Counted from the stretch's first letter, positions 10,641 to 22,654 are shown. The stretch: DNA of 64,000 nt from Trebouxia sp. TZW2008 (GCA_002118135.1 BDIU01000300.1:51094-115093), one strand, 5' to 3'. Notes: generated from the sequence alone by a model not told the origin. Made by a program: numbers and translations.

Positions 10641-12127
10641 AGTCAGACTCTGACCGAAGCATCCGCAATCCCGGGGGCAACATTCCAAGAGTAGGCGGCA
10701 AAGCTCCTCTATCTGAAAAGCAGTGTCTGGCAGACAATCAATCAACGCTGTTTCCGCAAACGCAACTGTTTGCCTGGTTGCAAGCTCCCAATACACGTAG
10801 CTACACACACACACACAAGGTGCTTGGACCTTTACACAGCTTTGCAACCTTTTGCTTGCTCAAATCGTCAACAGCAACAGCAGACTGATTATCTTCATTG
10901 GGAAAATGTTGTTTGATGCGTTCATGTTATGCACAGCCTGCTGTAATCAGCAGAACTTGGGTTCTGACATGTCGGCAAGCGTCCCTCTTTTCCCTTTTGT
11001 TCCTCCTTGCCATATCGTGAAGGCTGGTCAACATTGATGTTTTCGCCAGGTACTGTTTAGCTGTTTGGTTTTGGTATGACTATCGCACTGAGCCTATACT
11101 GCTTTGATAGCCTACACAACGTTGAGCAAACACGCGCTGACATTACGTGCATAATTAGGAGCGTTAGTCTTTACCCCCTTGTACTTTAAAGTTGCTTGTA
11201 CACTTCTTTTGTGTCTGAGAGTGAGGTCTGAGCAAGATCTGTTGAGCTGAGTTTATGATTCGAGCTGAGTTGAGTCCAGACTGAGTCCTGTTTGGGTCCC
11301 ATTGGGCGAAGTATGTGATGCTTCATCTAGACCTGACTGTTTCCACTATATCAGTCACTGGCCAAAGGAAAGGTTTGAAGGTCAAGCCGGGGTCGATCAA
11401 AGTGGGATGAAATTCATTGGCCATGGTTTATCCTGTTTGAAAAAATAAACGGTGCTGTTCTGAGTAGTGCAGCTTTATGCAGGCCAAGCAGTAGACCTAC
11501 TCTGGGTTTACCAGTCATTAGCCTTAGGCAGATCAAGTCGAGCCTCAAAGCATCTGCTTAGAAGTCAGCTTAGTACAGGATCCCTAAGGCATTCCTTTTG
11601 TCAGCTGCTTTGAATTTGTACATAACCATTCAGGCAGCAGTCTGGCCCCCGATGTAAGTAGAGACTGTGTGATATCCATTGCACGCGCCAATGACATATG
11701 CTGTGCGAAATGGTGCAGCATTTGCATGAGCACAAGTGTGAGTTGTGCCATGGACGCTCTCACGCCCAAGACACCATTGAACCTCAAGGCTCTACTGAGA
11801 TAAGTATTCACCTATCACTGAGGTTTGCTTGACTCGTGCATTCCAAATGGCACTTCAAGCACCGCAAGCTCGTATTTTACAGTGTTGTCTAAGACTCTGT
11901 TGCCTGTGAGGCATGCAATGAGATAATGCACAAGTGTAAAGTTTACACATGCATTGATCTGCTGCATGATCACGGGTTGCAGATGTTCGCGTAGGCACAG
12001 GTCCGACAACTTGCAGGCAAGTCTTTCTGGTCCTCTCTGCAATGTCACGGCTCTGTCATCACGGCACGTTGAGCGGCGGACCTGATGCTCGCAGGCAACG
12101 TCTGCGCAGACAGACAGCGGGATAGGC
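10641..12127. other. Intergenic, no supported gene
   Basis: Short open frames only, with a small CA run near 10802-10817. The last few hundred bases should contain the tautomerase promoter. Confidence 0.5.
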
Positions 12128-12487
12128 ATGCCGATCTACAATTTCACGCACAATCGCGCAATTTCAGCTGAACAGAAGCAAGAGCTTGCTTCTCAAGTCA
12201 CCAAAATACATTGCGAGACCACACAAGCCCCTCAAAAGTATGTGCAAGTGGTGTTCGTTAAGGTGGAAGCAGGCGACGCTTTCACTGCCGGTGAGCGAAA
12301 CGACGACTATATTGCGCTGGAAGGCCAGATTAGGCCAGGTCGGTCTGAAAATGTAGAGTCTGAAATATTGTGGAAGCTGAACGACCTGATCAAGCGCGTC
12401 TTGAAGCCTGAAAAGTGGTTCATCAGCCTGAACAGGTTTAACACCCCTCACCTAGTAGAAAATGGTGATCTACTTCCTCAAGCTTAA
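12128..12487 (+). CDS. cis-CaaD/4-oxalocrotonate tautomerase-family protein
   Basis: A single-exon 119-aa protein starting Met-Pro, so that Pro becomes the N-terminal catalytic residue after Met removal, as in all tautomerase-superfamily enzymes. Numbering from that Pro, His27 lies in KIHCETTQAP, Arg68 and Arg71 in GQIRPGR, and Glu110 in VENG. This matches the order and spacing of His28, Arg70, Arg73 and Glu114 in cis-3-chloroacrylic acid dehalogenase. The length is about that of the cis-CaaD-like group, which is longer than the 62-residue 4-OT type. The natural substrate is unknown. It is the only clearly intronless gene in the window, which may reflect an acquired or retrocopied gene. Confidence 0.8.
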   Translation: MPIYNFTHNRAISAEQKQELASQVTKIHCETTQAPQKYVQVVFVKVEAGDAFTAGERNDDYIALEGQIRPGRSENVESEILWKLNDLIKRVLKPEKWFISLNRFNTPHLVENGDLLPQA

Positions 12488-12940
12488 ACATATTGTGAGC
12501 TTCTTTGCGGATATATGCTGTCAGCACATATGCTGTTAGCACACATGCAAAGGAGATAAATGATCAGCAACATGCTCTTCATCGTTGTTGAAGCAGCCTT
12601 TGCAAGCTGAAGCTTGATGACGCGCGTGCTGCCTTAGAGATTACATGTCACGCAGCAGCAACCAGCATTTGTTCAGTGTCAAATCCATGCGATTTGACTG
12701 TTCTAGACACTTTGAAGCGGGATTGATGTAGAATGCTCAGCATTTGAAGTGTCTGATGCTGTGACATACACTTTTCCTGTTGTGACAGGACAGACAGCGT
12801 CAGGGCTGCTAGCAATGCACGCAGACAGCAGTACTAGTGCCACTATCTGAGAGGCAGAGTCGAGTGTTGTATTCTTACAATGTGTCCCTGTGTTACAAGT
12901 CACACATCGCATTGGCAGGTGAGACGCTCACAGCAGTACA
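12488..12940. other. Convergent 3' flank between tautomerase and RPL5
   Basis: No gene is seen. The region must contain the 3' UTRs of the plus-strand tautomerase and the minus-strand RPL5 gene. Short repeats such as agcacatatgctgttagcac occur at about 12520. Confidence 0.5.
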
Positions 12941-15900
12941 CTACTCCTCATCACCACCTTCCTTGATTTGAGCCAGGCGCTCCTACAGGACACACACAAA
13001 GTTTGAATAGCCAGGAATTGCAAGACAGGACAAAACCAAGATGTGAACAGCAAACAACGATTACAACCATCACAAGACAGAAACAAACTATCTACAGCCA
13101 AGATCTTGATACTTTACAGGATAGAAATAAGGCGCAACGGGCATGACTCCATTGCTAATGCTCATCAAGATGCCATGAGCTTGAAAATTTTCATGACCAT
13201 ACATCCAGCTCTACACTAAACATTTTGCGGCAAGTTTTTTGCCAGAATATCTAGCTCCATACTGCTTTCTTTTATTCAGAACACAGGCTTGGACATGATC
13301 AGCCCCAGGCCAACATGCAGCTGTGGAAGCAGTTGGCAGTCAATGTGACTCAACGGGTCCAAGAAGTCCAAAAAGCAAATTAAAGTAAGTGAAAGCGGGT
13401 GTAACGCAGTGTGACTCAACGAGCGCTGACCTTGCTGTGCAACACCAGCTTGCCACATACTTGAGTTTGCTATCTGCACTTCTTGACCGTGCCAAGTGAC
13501 ACCAACAGTCAAGTGCTGTTGTGCATGCACTTAGAGGCATTCAACTGCATCAACAGCATGCAGTTTTGCATGCACTCCAAGGCATGTCTGCACTGAATTG
13601 AGTCAACAGCATGCAGTTGTGCATGCATCCCAAAGATGAGACCCCATTGATCTGCATCAACAGCATGCACATGTGCACTGAGGCGCAATCTGGTCGGATG
13701 GCGAACCCGGAGCTGCACTTTTGTATGCATGGACTGTGTGGAAGAACATGCTTTGACTGAAGGCATGAATGAATGATGACAGTACCTTGAGCTTCTGCTT
13801 GCGCTCATCATAGGTCAGCTTCTTGGCCTTCCAGTTCTTCTTCTCTGCGGGCTTAGTGCGCTCCTTCTTCTGTGGTGATGGGTCCTCACGGATTGCAGCA
13901 TGCACCTGAACAACAAAAGATGTTAAGAGCCTTGTTCCCAAGACAATGTGCTAGACTCAAGTGCGCAACTCAATCAGAGGTTGGTCCTCAGAAAGGCAGT
14001 ATGCACCGCATTAGATATGCTGGGGTCAATACTCTGATGACTGCATCGTTACATTCTTCTGCGGTGACGGGGTCTCGCGGAAAACAGCATGCACCTGTGC
14101 AATCAGGCATGCTAAAATGTCACGCAATGACAGCAATGACGGCAGATGTGCAGCACTGCCGCTGGTAACTTGTTTGGCTGCAATGTGTACACCAGAGGAA
14201 ATGCAGCACATTGGTGTTCTTCAGCAATGAGGGCAAATGCTCAAAACCCTCACCAACAGCACTTGACTACCATGTGCATGGCAACATCATCAGGGCAGTT
14301 GCGCTACACTGTCCTCAACAGGGCACTTGAGCACAATGTCAGCAGTGAGAGCAGCTGTGCAACACAATCATCAATGGCGCATTGATAGCAACGACAGCAC
14401 TTTGCCAGATCTGCTGCATTGTTCTCAGCAGGCCAATTGAACACAACGCCAGCAATGAGGCCAATTGAACACAATACCAGCAATGAGGGCAAGTGCACAA
14501 AGCCCTCACCAATGACACTTGAGTGCAACATTGGCAACATTGGCAACAAGCAGAAAGGCAGAAGCTTCTCACCTCCTGCAGCTTCTCTTCCAGGTCTCCA
14601 CCTTCCAACTCAGCTGCAATGTACTGGCTGAAGTGCTTGTTGTAGTTTTCCTCAGAATCCTCTTGCATCTCCTCCATGTACTCAGCAACCTACAGCTCAC
14701 CAGCAGAGTTGTTACTGTCAGGCGCGCAATGACGGCTGTCATTACGCATCATGACGGCAGCAGTGCTGTGAGGCAGGAGCTTCTGGCTGCCTTCAGGCAA
14801 ACCGGCGTACTAGGATGCAACAGCTAGAAAGACATCATTCACAAGTGTTGCTGACAGCTGCCGCCAGCAAGTGCAACACCAATGCCTCAGTGCTGCATTA
14901 GCTGAGGTGTCATGCTCTGCTTTGGCCATTAGTCTGCGAACAACATGAAGCTGGCTTTTTGTTCCTCTGATGTTGACAGACTGTCGTGTGACAAGACAGC
15001 CGGAGTGGTGTCTGCAACTGCTGTGGAGCAACTTAGAAGACGCCCTGAGTCAGCCTTCATTGCTGCTGGAGGGTATCAGCATACATTGCAAACAAGCTGT
15101 GGTTAGATGAAGCAGCAGGATTGCCAACTTGAGTTGCTGTCAGGTAACCCAGAAGACACCCTAACACAGCTATAAATGCTGCTGAAAGGTACCAAAGGTA
15201 TCAGCACAACTTGCAAACAAGCTGTTGTTGGGCCAAGCAGCAGAATTGTTGTCTGTGACTGCAAAGAAATGACGCAGACAGCACTCTAGCATTGCCACCC
15301 TGAGGATGTCAGAAAGCATGCGTTGCAAGCAGCAATTGACCAGCCACTCCAGTCTAAGGCTGTAGGCTGCTTAAGTCAGCAGCTTAACAGCAAACGAGAA
15401 ACAGGAGCTGAGGAAGCAACAGGGCCCCTTGCAAGTCATATTCAGGGACGTCATGCAATCCCTCATGTAGCTTGTGTATAACATGCTGACACAACAGATG
15501 CAAGACACATCAGATGCATGACACAACAGATGACGCTTGCCATGCTGTGCCACAGTGGCGCAAAGTACTAAGGGATTGCTTTCTCAGCATAGACACCATG
15601 TGCGATGGAAACAGCCAAAGAGGCAGCAGGACATACGTGACCACCCATGATGTACTTCTTCAGCTGCTCAGGGTCTAGCTTCTTGGCCTCAGTGTCGTAA
15701 CCCACAAACCTCTTGTCACCATGGGGGATATCAAGACCACCGTCAAGCGCACCCTGCACAGTGCAACAACCCGTTGAGTTAGCTCATGTCGACAGTTTTG
15801 TAACCCAGAAATCTCTTGTCAACATGAGGAATGTCAAGACCACCGTCAAGCGCAACCTGCATGTTGGATGCTGTAATGAGCGTTCTCATCATTGATGACT

Positions 15901-16693
15901 GATGGTGGTACAACAGCAGCAACTCAACTATGATTGCAGCTTCATCTTCAGAGCAGCAAAGACCTTGCTGCCACTGGATGTTCTCTCCTTCAAGCATTCC
16001 AAGATATCAGTGCAGATTCAACACTGATGAGATAGTCGGAATTGCAGCTTTACCTTCAATGCAGCAAAGACCTTGCTGCCGGTGGATGTTCTCTTCAAGC
16101 CAGTGTCCAACAGGGCAGTGAAGGGGCGTGGGCCATCATCAGAGGCCTCAACATTGTAGTCTTCTCCGGTTGCCTCCTCTGCTCCAGTGTACACGCTGTC
16201 CAAGTTGAACTTCTGCAGCACTCTGCGTGCTAGCAGCAAACCAGTGGCGTAGGTTGCTGCATAGTTGGTCAGACCAGCCTGCAGATGCAGAATCACAGCT
16301 TGGGGCACATGCTGGAGCAGCATAGACAGTTGTCTGCAGCTTAGGCATAGGTGGTGAGGCTTGCGTTGAGCATGACGCCGAAGCATGAAGTCGAGCAGGT
16401 GCTTAGAAGAAGCTTGATGAGCTGACCTGCAAACCATAGCGGGGCAGCTCGTGACTGTAAGCTGCAGAGACGATGACATCGCCTGCTATGGTTGCGTAGG
16501 CAATCTGGCAAGTGACATCCTTGTTGCTGAAGCGGACGACGAAGCGGTACTTGGGGGTGTTGTACTTGTTCTTGTCCTGAGATGTCAACCTTAGACGAGC
16601 ACGATAGTCAGTCTTTCCCTGCCTCCTCCGCTTGTATTTGACCTGATACCTACTGAAGTATGTGCTGCTGCGCTCAACCTTGACGTACACCAT
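12941..16693 (-). CDS. RPL5: Ribosomal protein L5 (uL18)
   Basis: Six exons on the minus strand join in phase: 16693-16427, 16278-16054, 15753-15637, 14689-14573, 13905-13786 and 12982-12941, giving 295 aa, the usual L5 length. Diagnostic stretches are [26 protein letters not shown] and [34 protein letters not shown] and the basic tail [15 protein letters not shown] follow. L5 binds 5S rRNA and is part of the 60S central protuberance. The start MVYVK is the family start, though an in-frame ATG lies 24 bp upstream. Introns 2, 4 and others carry junction echoes. Confidence 0.97.
13545..13700. repeat. Tandem repeat in RPL5 intron 5
   Basis: The phrase catcaacagcatgcagttgt followed by gcatgca recurs three times at about 60-bp spacing (13548, 13603, 13655). 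The units are intronic and contain no splice junction that I can see. Confidence 0.75.
14049..14110 (-). repeat. Acceptor-side junction echo of RPL5 exon 5
   Basis: On the minus strand this copies cag plus codons for [14 protein letters not shown] as [14 protein letters not shown], about 185 bp upstream (in transcript direction) of the true exon start at 13905. The frame is lost soon after. Confidence 0.85.
15791..15870 (-). repeat. Acceptor-side junction echo of RPL5 exon 3
   Basis: On the minus strand a second acceptor is followed by codons for [20 protein letters not shown]. The functional exon beginning at 15753 reads [20 protein letters not shown]. The copy lies about 110 bp upstream in the transcript and ends in a stop shortly after. 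Confidence 0.9.
15934..16002 (-). repeat. Donor-side junction echo of RPL5 exon 2
   Basis: The end of exon 2 ([12 protein letters not shown]|gtaaag, ending at 16054) is copied about 95 bp downstream in the transcript, with the GSKVFAAL codons recognisable. Together with the exon 3 echo it makes intron 2 almost entirely of junction copies. Confidence 0.85.
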
Positions 16694-17449
16694 GGCGACT
16701 TTTGTGCAGGACCGCAATGCGGTACGTAGAGAGACTCAACAATGAGCAAGTTTAGGGACTAGGCGGCTGCCTGGCGGGTTAGGGTTTTACCAATTTTGAT
16801 CGTTCAGCTTCATCTTGTGCATTGCTAGCACAGCAGAGGCAACGTGTGTCGTGTGACTTGTAAGTGAGTTCTGCGTGAACGCAATGGCAGCTTGCATGTT
16901 AGAGAGCGTCTGCACAGCATCATGCAGAGATTGGAATCATTGAATGACACCAAAGTGCATCCATGCAGTCTGTATGGCATAATATTGCCTGTACAAATGT
17001 ACAGTGCCAACAAGTCATTTGTGATCAAACTACCGGTAATGATGTTGCTGAAATCGTCAGGACAGGGGCATCCATAGTGCGACACAAAGGACAACAGATA
17101 TGCGCGTGCAGATTGCTGGTTGAGACTCTCAATTAGTTTCCTTCAAGGCCCCACGCTGCAGCCAGGAGCAAGCAAGCATGTCAGCAACATGCCACTTCCA
17201 AAGGCAGATCTAGGGTGTGAGGGAAAAAAGCGAGTCTGAAGTTGCGCATGCACATGTCAGCCTGCTTGACACAGGTGCATCTGTGACCATAGCTTCAACC
17301 TGCCACCTTCAACATACGTTTGCAAAGAAAGCACTTGTTTGCACGCAAACACAGAACAAAAAGCTCACATGAGTAAACACAATCTGCTAAAGAGTAGAGC
17401 GAGGTGACACTGACATGCTGCAGACTTGAAATTTGACCAAGTTCCAGAC
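16694..17449. other. RPL5 upstream region and LRR gene 3' flank
   Basis: No gene is visible. The part next to 16693 is the RPL5 promoter and 5' UTR. The left side of the LRR gene gives its 3' UTR. Confidence 0.5.
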
Positions 17450-18573
17450 CTAAGAACATTCGACTTCAATGTCATAGTCCAACCACTTCTCTATGCTCAT
17501 GATCGGGATTGAGTCAGACTCTAGATCTGACCCATCACTGGAATCACCTGCCATCCACAGCTTGGCTGAAGCATGAATTGCGAGACCATGTGTCAGTTCA
17601 GCAAACTTACGTTATCTAGAGGCCTTCCACTGCTGAAATAAATTTGTTTCAGATTGGGAAGCTGCAGAATAAGCAGAAATGACATACCAAACCAAAACTG
17701 ACCACAACCAACCTGTAGAGACTGCAAAGCCTGCATGCCCCACCATTTGCAACGAAACCTTACCATAGAATATTGAGAATCATCACTGCTGAGCAGCGTG
17801 AGGCTGCTGAGTTGACTCAAAGCTGCTAGCCCATTGAGGGCGAACATCTGGCAGTGTGCTTTGGCACTCAGGTCTTGCAAGGAAGTGAGCTGATAGAAAA
17901 ATGAGGTATCTAGGTGCTCAGACGTTGCAATTTCAACATGTAAGCTCCTCAGATGATGCCATTGAAACTGTTCACAGGGCATGGTCAGCTCAGGATCGCA
18001 ATCAATCGATGTTGCAAAAACAGTCAGGTCCTCACAAGCGACTATGCTTCGCAAGCAAGTCAAGCCCTCCAGACGGCTAAAACACGGCAGATCCACATTG
18101 CAACTCCACTGACTTTCAGATAGACTGAGCTTCTTGAGTGAGGTCATACAGCCAGTCTCCTGTGGTCCGTCCAGACTAACCTCAACCAGTAGCAGAGAAG
18201 TAAGATTTGGGGGCAGTGCTTCGATTGTAAACTCCCATGTGTCTAAGACAAGTGTCTCAAGACAAGGGAGAAGTTGCAAAGCACTCACATCAAGTTCTGT
18301 GTCACCAGAAACAGCCAGGTGGAACGTTTGCAGCTGCCTGAAAGCAGTGAGCTGCTGCAGCGTGTATTTGCTGAAGCCGCGAGCAGTGAGATCACACACA
18401 GCTGGGGCATCGTCTGCCAGAACGCTGAGCGCCTGTCTGTTGGTGTGATCATCACGCAACAGTGCCAGTGTCTCTATCGACTTGAGAAAGCGCTGCAGCC
18501 AAGATTGTAGACTCGCTGCAAGCTGTGCTTCAGTTGACTTTATGGTGCGCTTCAGCCTAGACCTGTTTGCCAT
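17450..18573 (-). CDS. Leucine-rich repeat protein
   Basis: The main exon 18573-17611 encodes an N-terminal basic/helical segment (RLKRTIKSTEAQL) and then irregular LRRs, e.g. LPCLETLVLDTWEF, LTSLKKLSLSESQW-type and LSQLSSLTLLSSDD. The donor gtaagt at 17610 joins in phase 0 to a final exon, 17560-17450, which adds an acidic tail (SSDGSDLESDS ... KWLDYDIEVECS). A possible 51-54-bp in-frame intron lies near 17662-17712 (gttggt ... tattctgcag); removing it restores an LQSLQ-LPNLKQIYF repeat. No F-box or kinase is visible. The function is unknown; LRRs usually mediate protein binding. Confidence 0.7.
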
Positions 18574-18599
18574 GCATACTGTTCAATATTGCACTGTTC

Positions 18600-19390
18600 C
18601 CTAACTGTGCAGGAGGCAGCACAGGCGCAGGCAGCTTCTCTGCAGGAAGCATTGGCAAGGAGCCAGGCTGAGGCTCAGGCCCAGATTGCTGCTCCATTGG
18701 CTTGACACTAATTGTCCTCATTCTGTATTGCTTTCAGACCTTTGAAGACTTTGACTAAACAAAGTCCAACCATGCAGGAGGCAGCACAAGCACAGGCAGC
18801 TTCCCTGCAGTAGGCACTGGCAAGCAGCCAAGCTGAAGCTGAGGTCCAGGTTGCTGCTGAGTCAGGGCGGCGTGCTCAGGCTGAGGAGGCTGTGCAGCAG
18901 GACGTCGCCGCCCACTACGCCTCCCAAGCTGCTGCTCCAGTAAGGATCCTGAACATCATGCATGCATGACTGCATGCCTGCATGTGTGCATGAATGAATG
19001 AATTGATGAATTAACGCATGAATGAATGAATGAAAAGAGTACATCCATTGTCATCAAGCTACAAGTTCTATGAATAATTGGAAACCCATGATGTAAATTG
19101 TAATCTGAAAGTAAAAAATACAATATAATCATGTGCAAATTATGTCAAAATCGTTGCCTGACTTGGACTGTTGACTTGCAGGAGCAGGCAGCTGCTCTGC
19201 TGAACCAGCTGCATCAGCAGAAGCCAGGCGGGAGCACCAGCCCCCAAGCAAACCCAGGCCAGCCCGATCCCTCCCCCTGCTCAGACTGCATCGCACTAGA
19301 CAGCAGCTACTACTTCTGACCCCTGGCATGGGCAGTGTGGGCTCAGTTTCACCTGAGGAAGGTCCTAGAAGTGACAGGGACAATGCTCTT
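18600..19390 (+). pseudogene. Coiled-coil gene fragment without a 5' end
   Basis: Plus-strand exon-like pieces, each behind a cag acceptor, encode Ala/Gln-rich coiled coil. QEAAQAQAASLQEALARSQA starts at about 18612. A diverged copy at 18775 has an in-frame stop. EQAAALLNQLHQQKPGG starts at 19180 and TPGMGSVGSVSPEEG lies at about 19325. No start codon or upstream exon exists before the divergent LRR gene begins at 18573. It is probably a truncated or decayed gene, or the 3' part of a duplicated one. A degraded copy of the PGMGSVGS exon occurs again near 20480-20540. Confidence 0.45.
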
Positions 19391-19391
19391 G

Positions 19392-20035
19392 TGCCTCAGC
19401 CTGATCAAGCTGTTGAGCAGCATCATGGTACGTCCACAGCTGCTTTGTGTCAAACCTGGTTGTGCTGATGGGCAGCGTCATAGGTATGTCCGCGGCTGTT
19501 GTTGCAACAAGGGCGAGTGTCCTGATGGGCAGCGTCATAGGTTCGTTCACTGCTGCTCTTGCAATAAAAGCATCAGCCTGGTTGTGCTGATGAGCAGCGT
19601 CATGAGTATGTCCACAGCTTTTTGAATCAAGTGCATCAGCCTGATCACGGTCATGAGCAGCGTCATTGGTGCATTCATTGCTGCTTTTGCAACAAGTGCA
19701 TCAGCCTGAACATGCTTATGAGCAGCGTGATAGATATGGTCACAGCTGCTTCTGCAACAAATGCATCAGCCTGAACATGCTGATGCGCAGCGTCACAGAT
19801 ATATCTGCATTTGCTTTTGCAACAAATGCATCAGCCTGATCATGCCAATGAGCAGCGTCACAGGAACGTTGACTGGTGCTTTTGCAATAAACGCATCAGC
19901 CTGGTTGTGCTGATGGGCAGCGTCACAGGTATATCCACAGCTGCTTTTTGAACCGAATGCATCAGCCTGATCAAGCTCACGAGCAGCACCATAGGTATGT
20001 CCACAGCTGTCGTGCAAGGGGCTGTGACAGTCATT
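19392..20035 (+). repeat. 63-bp minisatellite carrying a splice-donor-like junction
   Basis: About ten copies of a unit of roughly 63 bp: gcatcagcctgatcatgctg, then atgagcagcgtcataggtat, then gtccacagctgcttttgcaa. The first copy overlaps the end of a putative exon (PQPDQAVEQHH followed by gtacgt). The array therefore looks like an amplified exon-end/donor segment, the same kind of event as the junction echoes elsewhere. Confidence 0.85.
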
Positions 20036-21917
20036 GATGTTGCTCATTGTCAGATGTCAAGTTCATGAGCAGGACAGGCAGAGGTTGATGCTACAGGCTC
20101 TGACCTGTGGCTCAGCTTGCAAGGATGGCAGATGCTGTACAAAACTGCTATGACAGGATGCCCCTTAGCGAGTCACAAGGCTTTTTGGACAGGCTTGTAG
20201 CTGGACACAACAGACAGGGCATGGCACACATGAAGGAAAAGGACCATGTGCCTTAGAGTTTGCGCTGAAACACCTGATGTCTAATTTTCCGACTGCTTGC
20301 AGACCACACCTTGGCAGAAATCGGGCGACATCACTAGTGAATTTCTCATAGAAAAGAGAAGTCTACGCCATTAGGCGTCAAACGTCAACAGGCCGATAGC
20401 TTCACCCTTTGCACCAAACTAGTTCGCTTTGGATTTGCCATCATGCAGGCCTGAAGCCACAGGAAGGTTTGCAGCAGCCCTACCACTGACCCCAGGTACT
20501 GGCAGCGTAGGCTCTCTATAAGCCCTAGGGCACTTTCCAGCTGCAGCAGTGACCTGGACCCCCTCACTGGGGCTCATCAGTTGTTGGCCAGGGCGTTTCC
20601 AGGAACAGCCCCGTGAGCAGCAGAAGCCTGCCAGATTTCGATGTAGGAACAAGTCTGATCTAGAAAATGGAACACCTGCAAGGTGGGCGCTTGTAGATGC
20701 TCTGCTTTGCAGGCCTGCTGTGGCACGTGTACTGCCATGCTTGCATAAGAGTTGCGGCCCGTACATGATGCCGAACTAGTGCAAGCAAAATATGTTTGCC
20801 TGCCAATGTGTTGCTGTTTACCTGAAATTTCCCTGCTACCTTCAAACACGAAAGCTTCTGATGCCTGTCAATGCTGCCTGCTCGACTAAAAGGCAAGGTA
20901 AGCTGTTCCAGCAGCAGACATATGCAGCATGAGGCTGGTGATTGCAGTCCTTCTTCACAACTCGGACTGCAGACATAGGCAGTATGCTTGCGCAGACTAC
21001 AGCAAGGTTTTGCCCAGCCGGCAATGAAAAGACAGTTCTCTGCAAGCACCCAGTCCAGAGTCCGTTGCAGCATATGCACTTCGATGCATTGTGTGATCAG
21101 ATGGGCTGATCCCCAGATGAGCAAGCCCTAGAGAAAGGCACACATGACGGTCAAAGCTTCAGTGCTCAAAAGCTGCAGCAAATGCCCAGTGCACACTCAT
21201 CTCTGCTGCATCAGACTGGAGGTTTGCACAAATTATGTCTGCAGGCTCAAGCTGACTTTTCTTTCATTGTGATGCTGTTGAAAAGAGCCACTTTGCTACG
21301 TGTTAGTGCTGAATATCATCAATGATCAAGCTGAAGGTATTGCATTCCTTGCAGGATCACTTGCTGTTCTGCTGTCCTGGTGTTTTGCCAATGTTCATTC
21401 ATGAAGTCTTTGCCAATTCATTCTTGATTCTGACACATGTGCTGTTGACGTGATGTTGTAACCAGCTGCTGACGGTCTCCAAGACTTTTGAAGCTCCCTT
21501 TAAAGCTGCAGTTGCTCCTTTATGCATGTGGAAACCACTCACAAGCTCCTCTCATTAGATGTGGATTCATGAACGCAATCAGCAATTTGCTGCACAGGTG
21601 GTGACACAGTGTTTATACCATGCACGGATTGCTCACAACCTTCTGCATGCATTGTCACGTATGATACAATGATTGTCCGCCTGTGGTCATACGCAGCTTT
21701 GAAGACCAGCTTAGCGCAAGCTTGGAGTCAGCGCACGTGAGCATGCAGAACACCACCCCGACACCCTCGTCGTATGAGCTTGCTTCCTGTGTCGGAACTT
21801 TCGAGCACGCGCAGCACCGCCAAGCCATTTACTCAGGCTATTCAAACGCGTCGGCCGATGCCTTTGACAAAAGGCTGAACTGCCCAATAACAGTGTGAGC
21901 CTTCTGCAGGTCCTGAC
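20036..21917. other. Non-coding or unresolved region
   Basis: Apart from the partial hairpin repeat and the degraded PGTGSVGS exon copy near 20480, no supported gene is seen. Many short frames on both strands lack splice signals or recognisable motifs. The right end should contain the promoter of the LTP-like gene. Confidence 0.45.
20345..20385 (+). repeat. Dispersed 75-bp hairpin repeat, partial copy 1
   Basis: Contains agaagtctacgccattaggc followed by gtcaaacg. It corresponds to the left part of the repeat found at 35861, 38165 and 53088. Confidence 0.65.
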
Positions 21918-22654
21918 ATGGGCATGAGCAGGCTCATCTTGTTAGCTTGTTCAGCAGCCCTAGCAGTGAGCTCAGCATTGGCAGCAGAAGCGTCAGCAGA
22001 GCGTTTCATTGGGACATCATGCAGCGTGGCGCTTGATGTGTTTACACAGTGCAGCTCCAATGCTCAGGATAAAAAGCTTGCGGCCGCATGCTGTACACCA
22101 TACTCAGCACTCAAAAGCTTCAACTGCTTTTGGTGAGCACAGTTGTTAGTGGCTCAGCCGCTTTCAAGCATTGCTGATGCCTTTGAAGAAATTGCTTGCA
22201 TTGACATATGCTTTCATGTGAAGCCTGTGAGGCTGTAAGCCTGCACAATGTACACTTGCCTCATGTACTTGTGTGCCTTGTCTTCATCCCTAACAAGGCT
22301 GAGAACATGCACACATCAAGTAGACTGGTTCTTGCTTTTGGCAACATTTTGGCACGCAATGCTTTGCCAAGCTTCAATGTGCTGCAATGCAGACACTCAT
22401 GCATCCCTCAATAAAATGACTTGTGCTTTGGCATGAAGTGCTGACGCGTCGCTCAATCATCATCTGCCTACTCACAAGAGGCATGATTCTGCTAGCAGCA
22501 TGTGTCTGACCAGTGCTTTTGCCCTGCAGCAATGATGAGCTCAGCGGCAAGGCACAAGCCATGCTGACTGCTGATGTCAGATAAGCCCTACTGCAACGTC
22601 CTGGGGAGGGGCACATCAGCGCGCCTGTGCACTGTGTTCAGAACAGTGACCAAG
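21918..22654 (+). CDS. Secreted LTP-like eight-cysteine protein (frame change in exon 2)
   Basis: Exon 1 (21918-22132) encodes a signal peptide (RLILLACSAALAVSSALA), then TSC, FTQC, AACC and FNCF. The donor splits a TG|C codon, and the exon from 22530 completes FNC-F-C before NDELSGKAQAML. Cys7 and Cys8 (PYC ... ARLC) follow to the donor at 22654, but in a +1 frame: one frame stops at 22579 and the other opens at 22574. The order C, C, CC, CxC, C, C is the eight-cysteine motif of plant lipid-transfer and hydrophobic-seed proteins, which bind lipids outside the cell. The frame change may be an assembly error, a tiny unrecognised intron or a real lesion. Confidence 0.55.
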
